DNA of 6,366 nucleotides from an uncultured Lachnospiraceae bacterium (GTDB lineage: Bacteria > Bacillota > Clostridia > Lachnospirales > Lachnospiraceae): assembly GCA_905236545.1 (NCBI GenBank), contig CAJOQO010000177.1:1-6366 (forward strand), given 5' to 3'. The position numbers and the translations under genes are program-made. Positions 1 through 5,307 of the stretch are shown one piece after another (the first letter of the stretch is position 1; each line of letters begins with the position of its first letter). Below the pieces are notes generated by a model. That model made no database searches, was not told the DNA's origin, and saw only the letters and a program-made list of their open reading frames with translations.

Positions 1-162
1 CCCCGGACGCCGATCGCAGTCGGCAAAGAGCTCAGCCGGAGTGGGCTACAGGTTTGCGATGGGGAAGACATCCGCAGGCCGGGGCATACATTACAGGTCA
101 ATTATCACCGGCTGCTGTCCGGAATTTTCCTCTTGCTTTCTCCAAAAAACGTGCTATCATAA
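1..162 (+). CDS. Possible C-terminal end of an upstream gene (partial, uncertain)
   Basis: The frame beginning at base 1 is open until TAA at 160-162, giving 53 residues with no start codon needed inside the window. It reads through the first copy of the 53-bp repeat in the same frame as the copy at the end of the K+ channel gene, giving the shared peptide RSGLQVCDGE followed by D/A and IRRPGH, then a further 24 residues. I recognise no family. The frame match with the second copy is the only argument for coding: other frames here are also open, and the last codons overlap the proposed promoter of the next gene. The stretch could equally be intergenic DNA carrying a dispersed repeat. Confidence 0.25.
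   Translation, partial: PRTPIAVGKELSRSGLQVCDGEDIRRPGHTLQVNYHRLLSGIFLLLSPKNVLS
35..87 (+). repeat. 53-bp dispersed direct repeat, copy 1
   Basis: These 53 bases match 6218-6270 with a single difference (A at 68, C at 6251), in the same orientation and about 6.2 kb apart. The flanks do not match, so the boundaries look sharp on both sides. The core can fold as a small hairpin: TGCGATG at 55-61 pairs with bases 69-76, leaving one bulged base. The variable base falls at the top of that stem, giving a G-A mismatch in this copy. No inverted terminal repeats, target duplication or transposase accompany it. Confidence 0.85.
133..160 (+). promoter_or_regulatory. Candidate housekeeping promoter for the prepilin peptidase gene
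   Basis: TTGCTT at 133-138 (-35-like) is followed after 16 bases by TATCAT at 155-160 (-10-like). A TG at 152-153 gives an extended -10 element (TGCTATCAT). Transcription would start near 167, leaving a leader of about 90 bases before the ATG at 257. This is a match by eye to SigA consensus; no operator is evident. Confidence 0.5.
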
Positions 163-242
163 CGTTATCTGAATTCATGCATTTCCATTTTATCATTTTG
201 CATCACATCTTGTGTGACTTCTTTCCCTTTCTTCCTTTCCTC

Positions 243-250
243 AAGGAGGT
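243..250 (+). promoter_or_regulatory. Strong ribosome binding site of the prepilin peptidase gene
   Basis: AAGGAGGT lies six bases before the ATG at 257. This is near-perfect complementarity to the 16S rRNA tail and fixes the start of the peptidase gene. Confidence 0.85.
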
Positions 251-256
251 ATCTAC

Positions 257-1087
257 ATGGATCCGCGTATTCTTCTATGCTTTGTCTTTTTCTGCGCCCT
301 TTCTGACCTCAGGACAAGCAGGATCCCGAACACCCTGATTCTCTGTGGTCTCTTTGCAGCGCTGCTCTCCCGTTCCTTTATCGTCTGGCAGAATGTCCAT
401 GCGCTGTCCGGCGGAGCGGGGCCGCCCGTCTTGCTCCGAAGCATTCTCCTTCCCATTGCCGATGGACTTGCCGGCGGGATCCTTCCCTGGATTCTCTTCG
501 GTTTGCTCGCAGCCCTGAAAATGTTTGGCGGCGGTGATGTTAAGCTGCTGAGCGTCATAGGCGTCTGGACCGGTGCCGGAAACTGTCTCACTGTTTCGTG
601 GTATTCTCTCGTCATTGCTGCCATCTGGTCCGTGATCCTCATAATCAGAAGACGCAATCTCATTTCACGGCTCAACTATCTGTACCGCTATCTCGGAGCC
701 CTGATCGCCAGTGGGAAACCCATTCCTTACCGGATCCCCCGGGGAAGCAGCCGCAGCGTTGATGGCATTCCCGGCAGCAGCTGCTCTGCGGATACAGATA
801 GTCCTCCCGGCAACAACTGCTCTGCGGATGCGGATAGCCCTCCCGGCAGTGGCTGCTCCGCGGATGCGGATGACCCTCCCGGCAACAACTGCTCTGCGGA
901 TACAGATAGCCCTCCCGGCAACAACAGCCCTGCGGATACAGATGGCACTCCCGGCAGCGCAGAACTTCCCGGATGGGAGGATCACTCCGGAGAATTCTCC
1001 TTCGCCCTTCCTGTCTTTCTCGCACTCCTCCTCCATCTCACCGGCATATCCCTTCCCGCTCTTTTTTCATTTCAAGTCGCACCCTGA
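257..1087 (+). CDS. Prepilin peptidase, A24 family (CpaA/TadV-like), with tandem-repeat loop
   Basis: 276-residue membrane aspartyl protease of the type that cleaves the leader of type IV/Flp prepilins at the cytoplasmic membrane face. Both signature aspartates are visible: Asp17 in SDLRTSRIPN, directly after the first hydrophobic segment, and Asp94 in the GGGDVK motif (91-96). Hydrophobic segments lie at about 4-15, 26-43, 65-89, 97-130 (probably two) and 247-266. The N-terminal methyltransferase domain of PilD is absent, as in CpaA/TadV. Between KPIPYRIP (154-161) and the last membrane segment, where relatives have a short cytoplasmic loop, sits a roughly 75-residue Ser/Asp/Pro/Gly-rich insert built of 12-residue repeats. 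The start follows a strong ribosome binding site. A TadZ-like gene lies downstream on the same strand, which fits a Tad/Flp pilus context, but no pilin substrate is in the window. The family is well supported; whether it is active here is inference. Confidence 0.88.
   Translation: MDPRILLCFVFFCALSDLRTSRIPNTLILCGLFAALLSRSFIVWQNVHALSGGAGPPVLLRSILLPIADGLAGGILPWILFGLLAALKMFGGGDVKLLSVIGVWTGAGNCLTVSWYSLVIAAIWSVILIIRRRNLISRLNYLYRYLGALIASGKPIPYRIPRGSSRSVDGIPGSSCSADTDSPPGNNCSADADSPPGSGCSADADDPPGNNCSADTDSPPGNNSPADTDGTPGSAELPGWEDHSGEFSFALPVFLALLLHLTGISLPALFSFQVAP
773..952 (+). repeat. Five tandem 36-bp repeats inside the prepilin peptidase gene
   Basis: Five consecutive 36-base units start at 773, 809, 845, 881 and 917, each coding for a 12-residue motif of the form G-x-x-C-S-A-D-x-D-x-P-P (residues 173-232). 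Units 2 and 4 differ at only two bases, and unit 5 has lost the Cys. A degenerate 30-base unit (743-772; G-S-S-R-S-V-D-G-I-P) precedes the array and a partial unit begins at 953. Because 36 is a multiple of three, gain or loss of units keeps the frame. This looks like a variable-number tandem repeat producing a flexible, acidic, Cys-containing cytoplasmic linker. Confidence 0.9.
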
Positions 1088-1303
1088 CCACTTTACGACA
1101 GACTCAGAGCTTTTAAGCGACAGACGATTGGGGCTGTCAGCACGTTTCAGATGCCTGACTTACCGGCGCCTTTCAGGACGCTCGAGTGCAGGAAAGAATA
1201 CGCAGCTGCAGCGAGGATATCTGACGAAACAATCGGAAAAGCAGACCAGCAGAAGGAAAAGTGATTCTGAAACAGATCCTTCTCGTTATAGAAAGGCTTT
1301 GTC

Positions 1304-2308
1304 ATGAAGAAAGAAAAGAAAATCTTTGCGATCTGCGACCTGGAAGAAGCATATGTCGTCCATCTCGCAGACTACCTGAATCGGAAACCGGATCTTCCAT
1401 TCCGGGTCATGGCTTTTACGAATCTGAACAGTCTGATCGATTACGCGGACGGGCACGAGATCGAGATTCTCCTGATCTCAACGGAAGCGATGTGCGATGA
1501 GGTCAGGGATCTGCATGTTCATCGGATCATCATCCTCTCAGATGGCGAAAAGCCTAACCTCGATTCAGATGATCCGTTTATCAACAAGTATCAGGATTCG
1601 GATACCATCGCGCGGCTTGTCTGCGGATATGCCGGAAAGGCTGCCATGCAGATGAAGGACTCCCTGGGAAGCTGCAGGCTGATCGGTATCTACTCGCCTG
1701 TCTCCCGCTGCGGAAAGACAATGTTTTCTTTGACTCTGGCGCAGGCGCTGGCCCGTCAGGGGAAAGCACTCTATCTGAATCTGGAGAACTGCAGCGGACT
1801 GGAAGCACTGTTGAAGGCGAACTGGCGTGAGGATCTGGCTGATCTGATCCATGTATGCGCATCGGATCGTGGAAATCTCTCCGCGCGGCTGGAAGGAATC
1901 GTCCGGCAATACGGAAACCTTGATATCTGCCCGCCCTCTTTCTTTCCTGAGGATCTTCGGGAAACGGGATGCACGGAGTGGATGCAGTTTTTTGCGTCTC
2001 TTTCACAGGCCGGTTCGTATCAGGCTATGGTTCTCGATATCGGAGATCAGATCAAAGACATTCCGGAGCTTCTTCGGATGTGTGAAAAAGTCTTTTTCCC
2101 TGTGCTCCCCGATCCGGTCTCACGCTCAAAAATCTCTCAGTTTGAAAAGAATCTGGATGCAATGTCCATGGAGGATCTTCGGCGAAGCCTGATCCGCCTG
2201 TATCTTCCCGCCGCTTCCGTCCGCAGTCTCGGTTCCTCCCTTCTCGATGATCTGATGTTCGGGGCCATGGGGCAGTTCGTACAGCAGCTGATCTCGGAGG
2301 AACTGTAA
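1304..2308 (+). CDS. TadZ/CpaE-like P-loop ATPase with degenerate receiver domain
   Basis: 334-residue soluble protein. Residues about 5-115 resemble a response-regulator receiver fold, but the phosphoacceptor Asp is replaced in the strand EILLIST (54-60), as in the atypical receivers of TadZ. Residues about 125-334 form a MinD/ParA-like domain: P-loop SPVSRCGKT (131-139), a second motif around ALYLNLENCSG (155-165) and a Walker-B-like strand AMVLDIGD (241-248). TadZ/CpaE proteins place the Tad/Flp pilus machine at a cell pole. The deviant Walker A signature Lys of ParA/MinD (first K of KGGxGKT) is not present; GKT is. ATG 1304 has GAAAGG at 1291-1296 as ribosome binding site. It follows the prepilin peptidase by 216 bases with no clear terminator, so co-transcription is possible. 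The usual downstream tadA, tadB and tadC are absent: the next gene is convergent. The fold is fairly certain, the pilus role inferred. Confidence 0.78.
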   Translation: MKKEKKIFAICDLEEAYVVHLADYLNRKPDLPFRVMAFTNLNSLIDYADGHEIEILLISTEAMCDEVRDLHVHRIIILSDGEKPNLDSDDPFINKYQDSDTIARLVCGYAGKAAMQMKDSLGSCRLIGIYSPVSRCGKTMFSLTLAQALARQGKALYLNLENCSGLEALLKANWREDLADLIHVCASDRGNLSARLEGIVRQYGNLDICPPSFFPEDLRETGCTEWMQFFASLSQAGSYQAMVLDIGDQIKDIPELLRMCEKVFFPVLPDPVSRSKISQFEKNLDAMSMEDLRRSLIRLYLPAASVRSLGSSLLDDLMFGAMGQFVQQLISEEL

Positions 2309-2326
2309 AGATCTGCATCGGATTCA

Positions 2327-2344
2327 CTTCGTCAGCTGACGAAG
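2327..2344. repeat. Perfect 18-bp palindrome after the TadZ-like gene
   Basis: CTTCGTCAGCTGACGAAG is identical to its reverse complement and starts 18 bases after the ATPase stop codon. It could be a hairpin stabilising the mRNA 3' end, part of a two-step terminator with the hairpin at 2373-2410, or a protein-binding dyad. No T-run follows directly, so alone it is not a canonical terminator. Confidence 0.6.
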
Positions 2345-2372
2345 GAAACACGCAGAGCCGCATTCGGCGCAC

Positions 2373-2410
2373 ATGAAAAGACTGCCGCATCAGTGCCGCA
2401 GTCTTTTCAT
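2373..2410. terminator. Bidirectional rho-independent terminator between convergent genes
   Basis: ATGAAAAGACTGC (2373-2385) is perfectly complementary to GCAGTCTTTTCAT (2398-2410): a 13-bp stem with a 12-base loop. The A-rich left arm and T-rich right arm give a CTTTT tract on whichever strand is read, the usual look of a shared terminator. It lies between the stop of the TadZ-like gene (2308, plus) and the stop of the small minus-strand gene (2473), so it can serve both. A further hairpin (CAGCGGA, TGTC loop, TCCGCTG; 2418-2435) sits on the minus-gene side. Confidence 0.75.
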
Positions 2411-2472
2411 CATGTGGCAGCGGATGTCTCCGCTGACTATAAAAACGTGCATACTGGATTGCTGCCTGTCTC

Positions 2473-2787
2473 CTATCCGGCAGCGTACTTCTTTAATCTC
2501 CCCCGCATCTTCAGAAATCTCCATGTTTTTCCGGGATACCGGAAAACATGGCTCAGCCGGATTCCATACAGGACTCTGAAATAAACTTTATGACTGATAC
2601 ACCAACGGCAGATCTCTTCACTGTCCATCAGGCTTTTCTTCACGTTTACATCCAGATACTGAAACAACATCGTATCCCGTTCCGAATACTCAGCAGCCAC
2701 GACAGGGAATTCCAGGCCCTTGACGTAGAAATGAAGCCCTTTCAGTCCTTCCTCCTGAAACCCGAGTACCTTTCCTGCAGGGTTCAT
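2473..2787 (-). CDS. Small basic protein of unknown function
   Basis: 104-residue frame on the minus strand, which I do not recognise. It has AGGAAAG (2795-2801 on the plus strand) seven bases before the ATG, an in-frame TAG five codons upstream that excludes a longer N-terminus, an extended -10 promoter about 150 bases upstream and a terminator hairpin downstream. The protein lacks a signal peptide or membrane segment. The first half holds alternating hydrophobic stretches (GLHFYVKGLEFPVVAAEYS, residues 17-35) that look like beta strands, then YLDVNVKKS (44-52). A Cys pair, ICRWC, is at 59-63. The last 30 residues are strongly basic and aromatic (KTWRFLKMRGRLKK, 87-100), which would suit nucleic acid or membrane-surface contact; that is speculation. 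Coding is supported by the signals around it rather than by homology. Confidence 0.6.
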   Translation of the reverse strand: MNPAGKVLGFQEEGLKGLHFYVKGLEFPVVAAEYSERDTMLFQYLDVNVKKSLMDSEEICRWCISHKVYFRVLYGIRLSHVFRYPGKTWRFLKMRGRLKKYAAG

Positions 2788-2794
2788 GTTTTTT

Positions 2795-2801
2795 CTTTCC
2801 T
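2795..2801 (-). promoter_or_regulatory. Ribosome binding site of the small minus-strand gene
   Basis: On the minus strand AGGAAAG lies seven bases before ATG 2787. A stronger Shine-Dalgarno-like AAAGGAGGA (2822-2830) is about 34 bases upstream of the ATG, with no ATG, GTG or TTG at a usable distance behind it, so it is either chance or a ribosome standby site. Confidence 0.5.
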
Positions 2802-2929
2802 ATCCGGTTTTCGCGGCGTACTCCTCCTTTCTTTCGTATTTCAACAGCTCTGTATTCTCTGCGAGTCCTATCCCAGTCTGCTCACCTGCGCCTCCTGTAT
2901 CATGCACTTGTTCAACTGTGCGCACTTAC

Positions 2930-2938
2930 AGTATAGCA
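2930..2938 (-). promoter_or_regulatory. Extended -10 promoter for the small minus-strand gene
   Basis: On the minus strand TGCTATACT (2938 down to 2930) matches the TGnTATAAT extended -10 element at all but one base. The -35 region is weak, as is common for extended -10 promoters. Transcription would start near 2922, giving a leader of about 135 bases before the ATG at 2787. An imperfect dyad around TTGTTCAA (2908-2915) lies just downstream of that start and could be an operator; this is speculative. Confidence 0.5.
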
Positions 2939-2996
2939 CATATCTTTCAGAATATTATGGCGACTGGCATTTTTCTTTCATTTGTTGTACGATGGG

Positions 2997-3002
2997 TATA
3001 TA
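2997..3002 (+). promoter_or_regulatory. Weak candidate -10 element for murG
   Basis: TATATA at 2997-3002 is the only AT-rich hexamer close upstream of murG in this region. The bases at the -35 distance (within the TTTTTCTTTCA run, 2970-2980) match TTGACA poorly. If used, the leader would be only about 20 bases. Confidence 0.25.
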
Positions 3003-3028
3003 TCACAGGACATAAGAGGATGCTGAAC

Positions 3029-4114
3029 ATGGGAAAGAAAATCGTTCTGACCGGCGGCGGTACTGCCGGGCATGTCACACCGAATATTGCGCTGCTCCCT
3101 TCTCTCTGGGAGGGCGGATTCGAGATTTCGTACATCGGTACCTATGCGGGAATCGAGAAAACACTCATCTCACAGCAGGGCATTCCCTACTATGGAATCG
3201 CTTCCGGCAAGCTTCGCAGATACTTTGACTGGCAGAACTTTACCGATCCGTTTCGCGTCGTCCATGGTTTTTTCCAGGCCAAAACGCTTCTGAAACAGAT
3301 CCGTCCGGATGTCATTTTTTCAAAGGGTGGCTTTGTCAGTGTTCCCGTTGTCCGGGCTGCGGCGAGCCTTCGCATTCCGACCATTATCCATGAGTCGGAT
3401 ATGACGCCCGGGCTTGCGAACCGTCTCGCGATTCCGGCCGCGGACAAGGTATGCTGCTCCTTTCCGGAAACGATGAAGTATCTTCCGGAGGGGAAAGCCG
3501 TACTGACCGGATCCCCGATCCGCCGTGAGCTGCTGGAGGGAAGCCGTGACAGTGCACTTTCCTTCCTTGGCTGGAAGGAGGACGATAAGCCGACACTGCT
3601 TGTCACCGGAGGAAGCCAGGGGTCTGCGGTGATCAACCGTGCACTTCGCCAGGATCTGGATCAGCTGCTCCCGGAGTTCCGTATCATTCATCTGTGCGGA
3701 AAGGGGAACCTGGATGATACACTCACCGGAAAGGAAGGCTATATCCAGCTGGAATATGTCTCAGACGAATTAAAGGATCTGTATGCTCTGTGCGACCTTG
3801 TCCTGTCCCGCGCAGGAGCAAACTCGATCTGTGAGCTTCTGGCATTGCGCAAGCCGAATCTGCTGATCCCGCTCTCCGCAGCGTCAAGCAGGGGAGACCA
3901 GATCCTGAACGCTGATTCGTACAAACGCCAGGGCTACAGTATGGTTCTGAAGGAAGAATTGCTGACACCGGAATCCCTGCTCCGCTCTCTGCAGGAGCTG
4001 TATCGCGACAGAGACAGGTATATCAGCGCGATGTCAAAGAGCAGCCAGAGTGCTGCGATCGATCTGATCATGGATCTGATCCGGGAAAGCTGCGGTTCCA
4101 GAAAGAGTAAATAA
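3029..4114 (+). CDS. murG: MurG, UDP-GlcNAc:lipid I N-acetylglucosaminyltransferase
   Basis: 361-residue peripheral membrane GT28 glycosyltransferase that adds GlcNAc to undecaprenyl-PP-MurNAc-pentapeptide (lipid I) to make lipid II on the cytoplasmic face. Family motifs are in order: glycine-rich loop GGGTAGHVTP (9-18) with His15; acceptor-domain HESDMTPGLANR (121-132), the form common in Firmicutes; GSPIRRE (161-167); second G-loop GGSQGS (194-199); nucleotide-binding SRAGANSICE (260-269) ending in Glu269; and RGDQILNA (288-295). Length is normal for the family (about 355-365). The frame is open back to 2786, but the upstream part is not MurG-like; ATG 3029 has AAGAGGA at 3013-3019 and begins directly with the first conserved strand. 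ATG 3020 is a less likely alternative. It is outside a dcw-type cluster in this window and is followed after 4 bases by an aminotransferase gene. Confidence 0.95.
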   Translation: MGKKIVLTGGGTAGHVTPNIALLPSLWEGGFEISYIGTYAGIEKTLISQQGIPYYGIASGKLRRYFDWQNFTDPFRVVHGFFQAKTLLKQIRPDVIFSKGGFVSVPVVRAAASLRIPTIIHESDMTPGLANRLAIPAADKVCCSFPETMKYLPEGKAVLTGSPIRRELLEGSRDSALSFLGWKEDDKPTLLVTGGSQGSAVINRALRQDLDQLLPEFRIIHLCGKGNLDDTLTGKEGYIQLEYVSDELKDLYALCDLVLSRAGANSICELLALRKPNLLIPLSAASSRGDQILNADSYKRQGYSMVLKEELLTPESLLRSLQELYRDRDRYISAMSKSSQSAAIDLIMDLIRESCGSRKSK

Positions 4115-4118
4115 ACAA

Positions 4119-5291
4119 ATGAATCACTTTACATTTTCAGACAGAGCTATGAAATTTCAGGCGGGGATCTTTGCAATCCTTGATGAAAAGAAGCGCATGC
4201 TTCAGAAGGAAGGGCGTACGATCTACAATCTCTCCGTGGGTACGCCGGACTTTCCTGCCCCGTCCCATATCACCCGGGCGGTATCACTGGCCGCGCAGGA
4301 TGCAGAGAACTATAAGTATTCTCTGACAGACCGTCCTTTTCTGATCCGGGCGGTTCAGCAGTTTTATCAGCATCGTTTTTCCGTCAGCCTTGAAGAAGAT
4401 GAGATCATGACGATCAGCGGATCGCAGGAGGGAATGGCACACATCGCTCTGGCGCTGTGTGATCCCGGAGATCTTGTTCTTGTTCCGAATCCCGGATATC
4501 CGATCTTTTCCATCGGTCCCCAGCTGTGCGGAGCCGAGGCTGTCACTTATGATCTGTACCCTGAAAACGGATATCTTCCGGATCTTGACGCGATTCCTGA
4601 AGAGATTGCCGGCAGGGCAAAGTATATCCTGGTATCATACCCCCTCAATCCGGTCTGTGCGGCAGCGGATGACGCATTCTATGTCCGTCTGATTGAATGG
4701 GCTGAAAAGCACCATGTCATCGTCATACATGACAATGCCTACTCGGATATCATTTTCGGCGGACGGACCGGTAAGTCCTTCCTCTCCTACCCTGGCGCAA
4801 AGAAGGTCGGTGTGGAGTTTTACTCCCTTTCAAAGTCTTACAACATGACAGGTGCCAGAACCTCCCTTGTTCTTGGAAACAGAGAGATCGTGAAGGTCTT
4901 CCGCGATGTGCGCAGCCAGTTTGATTATGGCATGTTTCTGCCGCTTCAGTATGGAATCGCGGCGGCGCTCACGGGTCCGCAGGACAGTGTGAAAAGGCAG
5001 TGCGCAGATTATGAAGAGCGTATGAAGACTTTGTGCGGCAGTCTGCGGGAGATCGGCTGGGATGTACCGGATTCGGAAGGAACAATGTTTGTCTGGGCTC
5101 CTCTGCCCGGAGGACGGAAGGACTCCACCGCCTTTACCATGGAGCTCATGGAAAAGACCGGAGTGATCGTCACGCCAGGCGCATCATTCGGAACGCTCGG
5201 CGAAGGATATGTGCGCATGGCTCTCGTGCTTCCTCCGGAAAAGATGAAGGCAGCCGCCGAAGCGATCCGCCAGAGTGACATCATCGGATAA
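4119..5291 (+). CDS. Class I/II PLP-dependent aminotransferase, LL-diaminopimelate aminotransferase-like
   Basis: 390-residue fold-type I aminotransferase. Visible: GTPDFPAPSH (41-50) near the N-terminus; PLP-phosphate loop GSQEG (101-105); PNPGYPIFSIG (123-133); Asn177 in YPLNPVCA; Asp205 and Tyr208 in HDNAYSD; Schiff-base Lys239 in SLSKSYNMTG; and carboxylate-binding Arg366 in GEGYVRMAL. Together with ALTGPQ (283-288), VWAPLPGG (325-332) and GVIVTPG (348-354), this pattern resembles Firmicutes DapL-type enzymes, which convert tetrahydrodipicolinate to LL-diaminopimelate in one step. Two normally conserved spots differ: NPTG reads NPVC, and the GWR after the PLP Lys reads GAR, so substrate choice may differ. 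It begins 4 bases after the murG stop with only a weak purine-rich ribosome binding site, suggesting translational coupling. The murG pairing fits cell-wall precursor supply. The family is secure, the substrate inferred. Confidence 0.88.
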   Translation: MNHFTFSDRAMKFQAGIFAILDEKKRMLQKEGRTIYNLSVGTPDFPAPSHITRAVSLAAQDAENYKYSLTDRPFLIRAVQQFYQHRFSVSLEEDEIMTISGSQEGMAHIALALCDPGDLVLVPNPGYPIFSIGPQLCGAEAVTYDLYPENGYLPDLDAIPEEIAGRAKYILVSYPLNPVCAAADDAFYVRLIEWAEKHHVIVIHDNAYSDIIFGGRTGKSFLSYPGAKKVGVEFYSLSKSYNMTGARTSLVLGNREIVKVFRDVRSQFDYGMFLPLQYGIAAALTGPQDSVKRQCADYEERMKTLCGSLREIGWDVPDSEGTMFVWAPLPGGRKDSTAFTMELMEKTGVIVTPGASFGTLGEGYVRMALVLPPEKMKAAAEAIRQSDIIG

Positions 5292-5296
5292 AGGAG
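5290..5296 (+). promoter_or_regulatory. Ribosome binding site deciding the K+ channel start
   Basis: AAAGGAG overlaps the aminotransferase stop codon and lies 11 bases before ATG 5308. The frame could also begin at GTG 5275 inside the aminotransferase gene, but that codon has no comparable site, so 5308 is preferred. Confidence 0.65.
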
Positions 5297-5307
5297 ACTG
5301 CCGCGCC

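Noticed and set aside
773..952. Tandem array considered as a CRISPR
   Set aside because: The 36-bp units are contiguous with no spacers between them and are translated in frame within a gene.
665..1036. Minus-strand frames made of 12-residue repeats opposite the peptidase insert
   Set aside because: A 36-bp periodic, GC-rich array leaves several frames open at once. The plus frame has the catalytic motifs and a strong ribosome binding site; the minus frames have neither.
711..1307. Long plus-strand frame through the repeat region whose stop overlaps the TadZ-like ATG (ATGA)
   Set aside because: It overlaps the prepilin peptidase in another frame, its composition is repeat-shadow followed by Arg/Ser-rich sequence, and it lacks a usable ribosome binding site. 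The ATGA overlap looks coincidental.
2373..3015. Plus-strand frames at 2373-2579 and 2548-3015
   Set aside because: They overlap the terminator hairpin and the minus-strand gene, have no good ribosome binding site and no recognisable motifs.
2786..3028. Upstream extension of murG with a hydrophobic Ser/Cys/Pro-rich N-terminus
   Set aside because: MurG proteins begin right at the glycine-rich loop, the ribosome binding site at 3013-3019 serves ATG 3029, and the extension runs opposite the leader and promoter of the minus-strand gene.
5275..5307. GTG start for the K+ channel inside the aminotransferase gene
   Set aside because: It lacks a ribosome binding site, while AAAGGAG precedes ATG 5308 at a workable distance.
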